46,864 nucleotides of DNA from JBQTHD01 sp052390275. GTDB taxonomy: Bacteria; Actinomycetota; Acidimicrobiia; Acidimicrobiales; AC-14. The stretch covers positions 1 through 46,864 of the forward strand of contig JBQTHD010000021.1 in the NCBI GenBank assembly GCA_052390275.1, written 5' to 3'. Under the pieces are notes generated by a model. The model worked only from the letters and a program-made list of their open reading frames with translations. It made no database searches and had not been told where the DNA came from. Position 1 is the stretch's first letter; each line of letters begins with the position of its first letter. The translations under genes were made by a program, and so were the position numbers. Positions 38,939 through 46,752 of this stretch are shown in pieces.

Positions 38939-39329
38939 GCCGATCGAACCAGAAAAGGCCCGGGTGCTCCTCCGCCCCGACTCGGTCATCCTCACCGGGA
39001 TCCGGGCTTTGGGCCGCCACGGGGTGCTGCACGAGGAGCGGGAGCGGGCGCAGCCCTTTGAGATCGATCTGGAGGTCCAACTAGATCTCCGTCCGGCCGG
39101 GGCCAGCGACGAACTGACAGATACCGTCGACTACGCCCGGATGGCCAAGGCGGCTGCCACGGTGGTGGCTGAGGGGAACCATCTCCTGCTCGAACGCCTG
39201 GCCGAGGGGATCGCCGACGCGGTGAGGGCCGACGAGCGGGTGCAGTCGGTGACGGTGTGTGTGCGCAAGTTGCGCCCGCCGGTGGACTGCCACCTGGAGC
39301 ACGCCGCCGTCCGCATCACCCGGCCCTGA
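38931..39329 (+). CDS. folB: Dihydroneopterin aldolase
   Basis: 132 residues. GIRALGRHGVLHEERERAQPFEIDLEV with the active-site Glu, TDTVDYARMAKAAATVV, LLERLAEGIADAV and VCVRKLRPPVD (Lys) are those of FolB. It cleaves dihydroneopterin to 6-hydroxymethyl-dihydropterin for the next enzyme. The GTG start overlaps the end of the phosphatase-fold gene by 8 bases. 78 bases then separate it from the folK-panC gene. Confidence 0.94.
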   Translation: MVEPIEPEKARVLLRPDSVILTGIRALGRHGVLHEERERAQPFEIDLEVQLDLRPAGASDELTDTVDYARMAKAAATVVAEGNHLLLERLAEGIADAVRADERVQSVTVCVRKLRPPVDCHLEHAAVRITRP

Positions 39330-39407
39330 ACTTCGCCTGTGCCATGGATGGCGTATTCCGGTCGGCGCCATGGCCGGGCGGTGCCACGGCCGGCACCCGT
39401 TAGGCAG

Positions 39408-40901
39408 ATGCTCAGGAGGGCGTATCTGGGCCTGGGGTCGAACTTGGGGGGCCGCTGGGATCATCTGCAGAACGCCGTGCACAACCTGGACCTCGCAGGA
39501 GGCGAGCGCACGGCCCAGCGAAGGTCGGTGGGAGCGACCGGCGGTGAGTTGGTGGCGTTGTCGAGGGTCTATGAGACCGATCCGGTGGGGGGCCCACCCG
39601 GTCAGGGACCATTTCTGAACCTGGTGGTGGCTCTCGACACCGAGCGGTCCCCCCGGGAGCTTTTGACCCTGGCCCGGCATCTGGAGGCAGACGCCGAAAG
39701 GGTGCGGGGCGAAACCGATGGGCCCCGCACCCTCGATGTCGATGTTCTCTGGCTCGAAGGGTGGTCGGTGGCCGAGGCCGACCTGGTTGTCCCCCATCCT
39801 CGGATGTTTCAACGCCGGTTCGTCCTGGCCCCTTTGGCAGACATCGACCCCGACCTGGTCCCGGAGCGGGTCCTGGCTGCTGCCACTGGTCAGGTTCGGC
39901 CCGTCGGCCGCCTGGAACCGGGGAGGCTGTATCGCTCGGGGCTGAGTCCGGCTCCTGGGCCTGCCATCCCGGTCATCGCCGACCCCGGCCGGCTGAGGGC
40001 AGCCCTGGACCGGGCCCGGAGCGAGGGTCGCAGCATCGGCTTCGTCCCCACCATGGGGGCGCTTCACTCTGGCCATCTGTCCCTGATCGATCGCGCATCA
40101 GAAGAGTCAGACCTCGTCGTGGTGAGCATCTTCGTCAACCCGTTGCAATTCTCCCCGGGAGAGGATCTGGCCGCCTATCCCCGGGATCTCGACGCCGACG
40201 TCGCGCTGGCTGCCCGCGCCGGGGCCGGTCTGGTCTTCGCCCCCCAAGTGAGCGACCTTTGGCCCACCGGCGCTCCGGCTACGACGGTGTCGGCCGGCCC
40301 GCTGGGGACGATCCTGGAAGGCAAGGCCCGGCCGGGCCACTTCGACGGGGTGGCGACGGTGGTGACCACTTTGTTCAACATCGTCGGTCCCTCGGTGACG
40401 GTGTTCGGGGAGAAGGACTTCCAACAGGTGGCAGTCATTAGGGGATTGGTTGCCGATCTCCATCTGCCCGTCGAAGTGGTGGCCGCACCCACCGTGCGGG
40501 AGGCCGACAGGCTGGCCTCCTCCAGCCGCAACCGCTACCTGAGCGCCCACCAGCGGCAGTCGGCGCTTGCACTTCAAGACGGACTGATGTACGCGCAGGC
40601 CGCCGCTTGGCGCGGTGAGGACCGGGCCTCCGCCCTGGTGGAGGTGGCCGAGGCCCGGCTGCGTTCCAGGCCCGGAATCAGTATCGATTACGTGGTCGTA
40701 GCCGATCCCGCCACCCTGGATCCCGTGGAAAGCGTTGGGACCGGCGCACGGATGCTTGTGGCAATCACCGTCGGGGAGGTTCCGGGTGACACCGAACCGG
40801 TTCCGTCAGTTCCGGGCACGGGGTTCGCCCCCGTGGGCACCTCGCGCAGTGTCCGGCTGATCGACAACGTCCTCTTGTTCCCAGCGCCGCGACCAAGATG
40901 A
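39408..40901 (+). CDS. Fused FolK (HPPK) and PanC (pantothenate synthetase)
   Basis: One uninterrupted 497-residue frame with two complete enzymes. Residues 1-170: HPPK with AYLGLGSNLGGRW, SRVYETDPVG, GPFLNLVVAL, and GPRTLDVDVLWL (metal-binding D110, D112), ending FVLAPLADIDPDLV. Residues about 187-497: PanC with IGFVPTMGALHSGHLSLI (HxGH ATP site), FVNPLQFSPGEDL, GKARPGHFDGVATVV, VFGEKDFQQ and SSRNRYLS (KMSKS-like). A linker of about 20 residues joins them. It should diphosphorylate hydroxymethyl-dihydropterin and join pantoate to beta-alanine. ATG 39408 matches the HPPK start; upstream starts exist. panD overlaps its end (ATGA), supplying beta-alanine. Confidence 0.93.
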   Translation: MLRRAYLGLGSNLGGRWDHLQNAVHNLDLAGGERTAQRRSVGATGGELVALSRVYETDPVGGPPGQGPFLNLVVALDTERSPRELLTLARHLEADAERVRGETDGPRTLDVDVLWLEGWSVAEADLVVPHPRMFQRRFVLAPLADIDPDLVPERVLAAATGQVRPVGRLEPGRLYRSGLSPAPGPAIPVIADPGRLRAALDRARSEGRSIGFVPTMGALHSGHLSLIDRASEESDLVVVSIFVNPLQFSPGEDLAAYPRDLDADVALAARAGAGLVFAPQVSDLWPTGAPATTVSAGPLGTILEGKARPGHFDGVATVVTTLFNIVGPSVTVFGEKDFQQVAVIRGLVADLHLPVEVVAAPTVREADRLASSSRNRYLSAHQRQSALALQDGLMYAQAAAWRGEDRASALVEVAEARLRSRPGISIDYVVVADPATLDPVESVGTGARMLVAITVGEVPGDTEPVPSVPGTGFAPVGTSRSVRLIDNVLLFPAPRPR

Positions 40902-41248
40902 CAGTGATGCGCCGTCGCCTGCTGAAGTCCAAGATCCATCGGGCCACCGTGACCGGGGCCGACGTGGATTACGAGGGCTCGATCTCCATCGATGCTCAAC
41001 TGATGGGTATGGCCGATATCGCCCCCTGGGAACAGGTGGCGGTGCTCGACGTCGACAACGGGGCCCGCCTGGAGACTTATGCCCTCGAGGGTCGCCCGGG
41101 CGAGGTCCGCATCAACGGCGCTGCAGCCCGTTTGGTGCGCCCAGGCGACCGGGTGATCATCCTCACTTACGCCGATATCGACGATGCACAGGTCGAAGGG
41201 TTCAAACCAACGGTGATCCTGGTCGACGATGACAACCGAGCCACCTGA
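40898..41248 (+). CDS. panD: Aspartate 1-decarboxylase (pyruvoyl type)
   Basis: 116 residues. RRLLKSKIHRATVTGADVDYEGSISID contains the Gly-Ser self-cleavage site that creates the pyruvoyl cofactor; INGAAARLVRPGDRVIILTYA is the second conserved block. It makes beta-alanine for the PanC half of the preceding fusion protein. ATG overlaps the fusion gene stop, and the end overlaps nadB by 20 bases. Only the short C-terminal tail is variable. Confidence 0.95.
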   Translation: MTVMRRRLLKSKIHRATVTGADVDYEGSISIDAQLMGMADIAPWEQVAVLDVDNGARLETYALEGRPGEVRINGAAARLVRPGDRVIILTYADIDDAQVEGFKPTVILVDDDNRAT

Positions 41249-43019
41249 GTCGGTGCCCCGGCCGGGCAGGGGGGGTGAGCCTCTGGACCTGCTGGTGCTG
41301 GGCAGCGGCGTGGCCGGGCTGTCGGCGGTGGTGGCCGCCGCGGCCTGTCCGGGTATTCGGGTGGGCCTGTTGACCAAGGGCCGGCTTGACCAGGCCACCA
41401 CCCGGTGGGCCCAGGGCGGAGTGGCCGCGGTGCTGGGTGGGGATCCCGACTCCACCGATCTGCATCTGGCCGACACCTTGGCGGCGGGGGCGGGCCTGGG
41501 CATCCCCGAGGCGGTCCGGGTGCTGGTGGATGAGGGCCCGGCCCGGGTGCAGGGGTTGATCGCCCTCGGGGCGGTGTTTGACCGTGACCCCGGCGGGGGC
41601 CTGGCCCTGGCGCGCGAAGGCGGCCACTCCATGGCCCGGGTGGTCCATGCCGGGGGTGCGGCGACCGGGGTGGAGATCGAACGGGCCCTGGTCAGCGCCG
41701 CCCGGTCCAGTGCGGCAGCCGTTATGGAGGGATGGTTCGCCGCCAAGATCGAGGTGCGAGGGGGCCGGTGCGCTGGGGTTCGGGCGTCGGATTCTCACGG
41801 CCGACCCCGGTTCATCCGGGCCGCCCACACCCTTTTGGCCACCGGGGGAGCCGGGCAGTTGTTTTCGGTTACCACCAACCCGGTCCAGGCCACCGGGGAC
41901 GGGGTGGCCATGGCCTTGGCTGCCGGCGTGGCGGTGGCGGATTTGGAGTTCGTGCAGTTCCATCCCACCGCCCTGCACCATCGAGCGGCGGTCACCAATG
42001 GCGATGGCCCCCAACCGCTGTTGTCCGAGGCCCTCCGGGGCCACGGGGCCATCCTGCGCGACAGCCGGGGACAGCGGTTCGTCGACGAGTTGAGTCCCCG
42101 CGACGTGGTGGCCCGGGCCATGGCCGCCCGCATGGCCGAGGAGGGAACCGACCACCTGTGGCTCGACGCCACCGGTCTCGAGGACTTCGGGCACCGTTTT
42201 CCCACCATCGCTGCCGCCCTGGCCGGCATTGGCCTTGACCCCGGACGGGACTGGCTGCCCATCTCTCCAGCGGCCCATTACGCCATCGGTGGGGTGCTGA
42301 CCGATCTGGACGGGGCCACGGCCCTTCCCGGGCTGTGGGCAGCCGGCGAGACGGCCTGCGTCGGCGTTCACGGGGCCAACCGCCTGGGATCCAACTCCTT
42401 GTTGGAGGGAATGGTTTTCGCCGGGCGGGTGGTGGAAGCGGTGCTGGCGGGCAAGGACGGACCGGAGGAAACCGGCGCCCTGGGTGAGTGGATGACCGGC
42501 AAGGCCCAGGCGGTGGATTGGTCGGTGGTGCCCAACTCCGATGCTGCTGGCGAGAAGCCATGGATGGACCTGGACGGCCCCTCCGAGGCCATCGCGAAAT
42601 ATCAAGGTCCGCCGCTTCGAGCCGAGCAAGCGCGCGACGCCCTGGCCGGGGCCCGCCGGGTGCTGGCCCGCTCCATGACCGCCCATTGCGGGGTGGTCCG
42701 CGACGCTGCCGGATTGGCCATGGGGGTGAAGGCCGCGGCCTGCGCCCAGGCCGAAGCTGTGGGGTACGGGACCCGCTTAGAAGCGTCCGAACACGGGGCC
42801 CAGGACGAGGCCCCGCACGAGGCACGGGCTGCAGATGTCGGCAGCATCGTGGCCCAGGCGGTGGAATTGTCGAACCTCGCCCTGCTGGCGGTAAGCACCG
42901 CCGCTGCGGCCCTGGCTCGAACCGAGAGCCGGGGAGCCCATAACCGATCCGATTTCCCCGACCGGGATCCAGCCCTCGCCCACCGCCTGGTGGTCGTTGA
43001 CGGGGCACCGCACCGGTGA
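41229..43019 (+). CDS. nadB: L-aspartate oxidase
   Basis: 596 residues. FAD-binding LLVLGSGVAGLSAVVAAA, the succinate-dehydrogenase-like RWAQGGVAAVL, ATGGAGQLF, EFVQFHPTALHH, and ISPAAHYAIGGV with GLWAAGETACVGVHGANRLGSNSLLE. It oxidises aspartate to iminoaspartate, the first step of de novo NAD synthesis; nadA is not in the window. The C-terminal helical domain is longer than usual and includes an Ala/Glu-rich stretch (about 510-535). Coupled to nadC (GTGA). Confidence 0.94.
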   Translation: MTTEPPESVPRPGRGGEPLDLLVLGSGVAGLSAVVAAAACPGIRVGLLTKGRLDQATTRWAQGGVAAVLGGDPDSTDLHLADTLAAGAGLGIPEAVRVLVDEGPARVQGLIALGAVFDRDPGGGLALAREGGHSMARVVHAGGAATGVEIERALVSAARSSAAAVMEGWFAAKIEVRGGRCAGVRASDSHGRPRFIRAAHTLLATGGAGQLFSVTTNPVQATGDGVAMALAAGVAVADLEFVQFHPTALHHRAAVTNGDGPQPLLSEALRGHGAILRDSRGQRFVDELSPRDVVARAMAARMAEEGTDHLWLDATGLEDFGHRFPTIAAALAGIGLDPGRDWLPISPAAHYAIGGVLTDLDGATALPGLWAAGETACVGVHGANRLGSNSLLEGMVFAGRVVEAVLAGKDGPEETGALGEWMTGKAQAVDWSVVPNSDAAGEKPWMDLDGPSEAIAKYQGPPLRAEQARDALAGARRVLARSMTAHCGVVRDAAGLAMGVKAAACAQAEAVGYGTRLEASEHGAQDEAPHEARAADVGSIVAQAVELSNLALLAVSTAAAALARTESRGAHNRSDFPDRDPALAHRLVVVDGAPHR

Positions 43020-43888
43020 TTGCTCCTCCTGCCCCGGCAGTGCGGGCGGCGGTAGCCCTCGCCCTGGCGGAGGACCTGGGTGCGCTGGGTGACCTCACCG
43101 CCGCCCTGCTCCCGACAGGAGCCTGGTTCACCGGGGCGTTGGTGGCCCGCCAGGCCGGGGTACTGGCCGGGCGGATGGCGGCGGCCGAGACCTTCGCCCA
43201 GGTGAGTTCGGCAATCGCCGTGACATGGCGGACCGACGATGGGGATCGGTTTGCTCTCGGCCAGGTTCTGGCCGAGGTGTCGGGGCCGGCGGCCGAGGTC
43301 CTTACCGCCGAGCGCACCGCCTTGAACTTTTTGTCCCACCTGTCAGGAGTCGCCACGCTGACCCGCCGGTACGTGGACCTTGTCGAGGGAGTCCCGGGGA
43401 CCCGGGCGATCATCCGGGACACCCGCAAGACCACCCCAGGGCTGCGCGCCCTGGAGAAGGCGGCGGTGAGGGCCGGCGGGGGGGCCAACCATCGGGCCTC
43501 GCTGTCGGAGGCGGTCCTGGTGAAGGACAACCACCTGGCCGGTGTGGCGATCTCTGCGGTGGTCGGCCAGGCTCGGAGGATGTGGCCGGGTCGGACGGTT
43601 CAGGTCGAATGTGATCGTCTCGACCAGGTGGTCGAGGCCAAGGAGGCCGGGGCCGATCTGGTTCTTCTGGACAACATGAGCCCGGCCCAGGTCCAAGACT
43701 GCGTGGCGGCGGTGGCCGGTGGATGCCTGATCGAGGTGTCAGGCGGGGTGAGCCTGCAAACGGTGGCGGCCTATGCGATCGCCGGTGCCGACTTCATCTC
43801 GGTGGGCGCCATCACCCATTCGGCCCCCATCGTGGACATCGCCCTGGACGCCACCGCGCCCGACGCCGGAGGTTCCTCATCCTTCTAG
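43016..43888 (+). CDS. nadC: Nicotinate-nucleotide diphosphorylase (quinolinate PRTase)
   Basis: 290 residues. EDLGALGDLTAALL, ERTALNFLSHLSGVATLTRRYV, IRDTRKTTPGLRALEKAAVRAGGGANHR, VLVKDNHLAG and ISVGAITHSAPIVDIALD are the family set with the Arg/Lys/His residues of the quinolinate site. It turns quinolinate and PRPP into nicotinate mononucleotide. GTG start overlaps the nadB stop, and its end overlaps the unusual coaX start by 10 bases. Confidence 0.95.
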   Translation: MIAPPAPAVRAAVALALAEDLGALGDLTAALLPTGAWFTGALVARQAGVLAGRMAAAETFAQVSSAIAVTWRTDDGDRFALGQVLAEVSGPAAEVLTAERTALNFLSHLSGVATLTRRYVDLVEGVPGTRAIIRDTRKTTPGLRALEKAAVRAGGGANHRASLSEAVLVKDNHLAGVAISAVVGQARRMWPGRTVQVECDRLDQVVEAKEAGADLVLLDNMSPAQVQDCVAAVAGGCLIEVSGGVSLQTVAAYAIAGADFISVGAITHSAPIVDIALDATAPDAGGSSSF

Positions 43889-44649
43889 CTCTCGACGCCG
43901 GCAACTCCCACACCGTGGCCGGGCTGTTCCAGCCGTCGGGGGACCTGGTCGGCACCTGGCGGATGGTCACCGACGCCCGCCGCACCGACGACGAGCATTT
44001 CGTCCTGCTGGCGGCGCTTCTGACCAGGGGCGGGTTTAAGCCGGCCGAGGTCGACTCCATGATCGTTTCCTCCACCGTGCCCCGGCTGCGAAGCGTCCTG
44101 CGCTCGGTCGGCCTCCGGCATCTTGGACTTGATCCGGTGGTGGTGGGACCGACCACCCGCACGGGCCTGACAGTGGCTTACGAGGACCCGGGCCAGGTGG
44201 GGCCGGACCGGCTGGCCAACGCGGTGGGGGCGGTGGACCTCTTCGGCGGGGGGCCGGTGGTTGTGGTCGATTTCGGTACGGCTACCACGCTCGATGCCAC
44301 CTCGGCCGAGGGCGTCTACCTGGGCGGGGCCATCCTGCCCGGCATCGAGGTGAGCATGGAGAGCCTGTTCTCCCGGGCCGCCGCCCTCAGTTGGGTGGAG
44401 TTGTTCCCGCCGGTGCGGGCCATCGCCACCAGCACGGCCGAGTCGGTTCGCTCCGGCGTGCTCTTCGGTTTCGCCGGCGCGGTGGACGCCCTGTGCCGGC
44501 GTTTCGCCCAGGAGCTGGGGCCGGCCCCGGTGGTGTCCACCGGGGGTCTGGGGGAACTCATCGCCCCGCTGTCGGAATGCATCGGCCAACATGAGCCGTG
44601 GCTGACACTTCGGGGCCTGCGCCTCATTCATCGACTCAACCGACTCTGA
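43879..44649 (+). CDS. coaX: Type III pantothenate kinase, apparent ATC start
   Basis: 256 residues. LLALDAGNSHTVAGLF (phosphate loop), SSTVPRLRSVLRSVG, GPTTRTGL, GPDRLANAVGAVDLFG, VVVDFGTATTLDA, LGGAILPGIEVSMESLFSRAAAL and GVLFGFAGAVD are the CoaX series. It phosphorylates pantothenate made by the PanC part of the fusion. No ATG, GTG or TTG lies in frame near the start; GGAGG at 43868-43872 is followed after 6 bases by ATC at 43879, giving the family N-terminus exactly. A single-base change or error from ATG is the alternative. Overlaps nadC by 10 bases. Confidence 0.9.
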   Translation: MLLALDAGNSHTVAGLFQPSGDLVGTWRMVTDARRTDDEHFVLLAALLTRGGFKPAEVDSMIVSSTVPRLRSVLRSVGLRHLGLDPVVVGPTTRTGLTVAYEDPGQVGPDRLANAVGAVDLFGGGPVVVVDFGTATTLDATSAEGVYLGGAILPGIEVSMESLFSRAAALSWVELFPPVRAIATSTAESVRSGVLFGFAGAVDALCRRFAQELGPAPVVSTGGLGELIAPLSECIGQHEPWLTLRGLRLIHRLNRL

Positions 44650-46172
44650 GCGCCACGTCGCAGTCCGGAGTCGGGCCGCCCGACGGAGTTGCGCCGCCCG
44701 ATGGAGTTGCGCCCCCCGACGGAGTTGCGCCCCCCGACGGAGTCGAGCCCCCCCGGCGTGGGCAACCGCCCTACCGGGTGGACGTGACCACGTCGGCCGG
44801 TCCCCTGGTGGAGCGATTCGCCGCCCTGGCACCCGACAGCCGCACCGGGGAACGGGTGACGGTGGCCGGGCGCCTGTTGCTGCGCCGGGTGCAGGGCAAG
44901 GTGGCCTTCGGCACCCTGTCGGATTGGACCGGCCGCATCCAGGCTTTCGCCCGGACCAGCGATACGGCCGACTACCAGGGCTTTTGCGACCTGTCTCTGG
45001 GGGACTGGATCTCGGCCACCGGCGAGGTGATCACCACCCGCCGGGGGGAACTGTCGGTGGCGGTGGAGTCCTGGCAGCTATTGGCCGAGGCCCGCCGACA
45101 GTTCCCGGACAAGTGGCACGGGCTGGCCGACCCCGACACCCGCTACCGCCAGCGCTACGTGGACCTGGTGGTCAACGAGACAGCCCGGACCACCTTCCTG
45201 ATGCGCAGCAGGATGATCAGCCTGATCCGGAGGGCACTGGAGGACAGGGGTTTCGTGGAGGCCGAAACCCCGGTGCTCCACCCCATACCCGGGGGGGCTC
45301 TGGCCCGGCCCTTCACCACCCACCACAACGCCCTCGACTCCCGCCTCTACCTGCGAATCGCTCCTGAGCTCTACCTGAAGCGACTGGTCGTGGGAGGTTT
45401 CGAGAAGGTTTTCGAGATCGGCCGGGTGTTTCGTAACGAGGGTCTCTCGCCCCGCCACAACCCCGAGTTCACCATGCTGGAGCTCTACTGGGCCTATGCC
45501 GACTATTGGGACCTGATGGTCCTGCTGGAGAACCTGGTGGCCGACCTGGCCCGGCGCCTCTGCGGCTCCAGTGTCTTGACCTACCAGGGCCGAACCCTCG
45601 ACCTCACCCCACCCTGGCGGCGGGCCACCCTGGGGGAGTTGGTGGCCGAACACGCCGGGTTCGAGGTGGATTTGACCATGGGGACCGACGAGTTGGCCCG
45701 CCGGGCCGCAACGGTGGGTCTGGAACCAGACCCCCGCTGGGGACCGGGAAAGCTGCTGCTTGAGATCTACGAAAAGACCACCGAGGCCCACCTTTGGGAC
45801 CCGGTTCTGGTCTGTGACTACCCGGCCGAGGTCAGCCCACTGGCCCGGCGGCATCGGTCGAACCCGGAGCTGACCGAGCGGTTCGAAGCCATCGTGGCCG
45901 GCCGAGAACTGGCCAACGCCTTCAGTGAGTTGGTCGACCCCGACGACCAGCGGGATCGCTTTGGGGCCCAGGCGGCCCAGGCGGCCGCCGGCGACCCGGA
46001 GGCCATGACCACCGACGCCGACTACATCCGGGCCCTGGAGTACGGCCTCCCCCCCACCGCGGGACTTGGGGTGGGGATCGACCGTCTGGCGATGCTCCTG
46101 GCCGACGTGGCCACCATCAAGGAAGTCATCTTCTTTCCAACGTTGCGCCCCGACCCCACGTTGCGCCTGTAG
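44598..46172 (+). CDS. lysS: Lysyl-tRNA synthetase, class II
   Basis: 524 residues from GTG 44598. N-terminal anticodon-binding OB fold (VTVAGRLLLRRVQGKVAFGTLSDWTGRIQAF), then the catalytic core: motif 1 region LIRRALEDRGFVEAETPVLHPIPGGALARPF, motif 2 VFRNEGLSPRHNPEFTMLELYWAY, and motif 3 GLGVGIDRLAML. Before the OB fold there is a Pro-rich tail of PPDGVA units from an 18-bp repeat. The GTG overlaps coaX by 52 bases; a CTG at 44645 overlapping the coaX stop, or GTG 44779, are possible starts. Ends 47 bases inside the convergent glycosyltransferase fragment. Confidence 0.93.
   Translation: MADTSGPAPHSSTQPTLSATSQSGVGPPDGVAPPDGVAPPDGVAPPDGVEPPRRGQPPYRVDVTTSAGPLVERFAALAPDSRTGERVTVAGRLLLRRVQGKVAFGTLSDWTGRIQAFARTSDTADYQGFCDLSLGDWISATGEVITTRRGELSVAVESWQLLAEARRQFPDKWHGLADPDTRYRQRYVDLVVNETARTTFLMRSRMISLIRRALEDRGFVEAETPVLHPIPGGALARPFTTHHNALDSRLYLRIAPELYLKRLVVGGFEKVFEIGRVFRNEGLSPRHNPEFTMLELYWAYADYWDLMVLLENLVADLARRLCGSSVLTYQGRTLDLTPPWRRATLGELVAEHAGFEVDLTMGTDELARRAATVGLEPDPRWGPGKLLLEIYEKTTEAHLWDPVLVCDYPAEVSPLARRHRSNPELTERFEAIVAGRELANAFSELVDPDDQRDRFGAQAAQAAAGDPEAMTTDADYIRALEYGLPPTAGLGVGIDRLAMLLADVATIKEVIFFPTLRPDPTLRL
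44676..44747 (+). repeat. 18-bp tandem repeat x4 in lysS (PPDGVA)
   Basis: Four units of CCGCCCGACGGAGTTGCG with a few third-position differences; keeps frame. Confidence 0.9.
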
Positions 46173-46752
46173 GAGGCTGCCTGGCCAGATGGGCGATCAG
46201 ATGGCGCCACTGGTCGGCGCTGGCGGCCAGGGAGAAGTGCTCAACGGTTCGGCTCCGGGCCGCCGCTCCCATCCTCTGCCGGCGCTCGGGATCGGCGACC
46301 AACTCCGAAACCGCGCCTACGAGGGCCGAGAAATCATCGTGCGGGACCACTACGCCGGTAGTTCCTGTCTCGACTACTTCTGCTGCCCCGGGGACGTCCG
46401 TGGTCACTACCGCCAGGCCGCACAGACCGGCCTCGATCAGTACGCCGGGCATCCCCTCGCCCGCCGGCCGGCCGCAGAACACCAGAATGTCGCATCCGCC
46501 CATGACGGCTCCAACGTCGGCCCGGTGGCCCAGGATCTCGATGCCGGGGGCACCCGCGTTCCGGACTGACTCGAGCATTGGGCCGTCGCCCAGGACCGTT
46601 CCTGTGACCTTCGTTCCGTCTGCCCGAAGGCGACCGACCAACTCCACGAACTGATCCGGTCGCTTGTCGGGGTGGAGATGTCCAACCCACAGCAATCGGA
46701 CTTCACTGCCCGTCCGATCATCACCGGGGCTGGCGGGCACGGTCAGTTTCAA
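46126..46752 (-). pseudogene. GT4 glycosyltransferase, C-terminal half only
   Basis: About 208 residues of the nucleotide-sugar-binding half of a GT-B enzyme: VRLLWVGHLHPDKRPDQFVELVGRL, GTVLGDGPMLESV, ILGHRADVGAVMGGCDILVF, EGMPGVLIEAGLCGLAVVTTDVPGAAEVV (E-x7-E motif) and VVPHDDFSALVGAV. The acceptor-binding N-terminal domain (about 170 residues) is missing and the coding similarity starts within 40 bases of a foreign fragment at 46749, so the gene was probably cut by an insertion. The TTG at 46752 is the first start codon in frame, not a credible natural start. Convergent with lysS. Confidence 0.75.

Noticed and set aside
39394..39407. Leaderless -10 box for folK-panC (TAGGCA)
   Set aside because: Does not match TANNNT and lies only about 3 bases before the ATG.
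41202..42686. 494-residue frame opposite nadB
   Set aside because: Antisense shadow of nadB with low-complexity His/Gly/Pro content.
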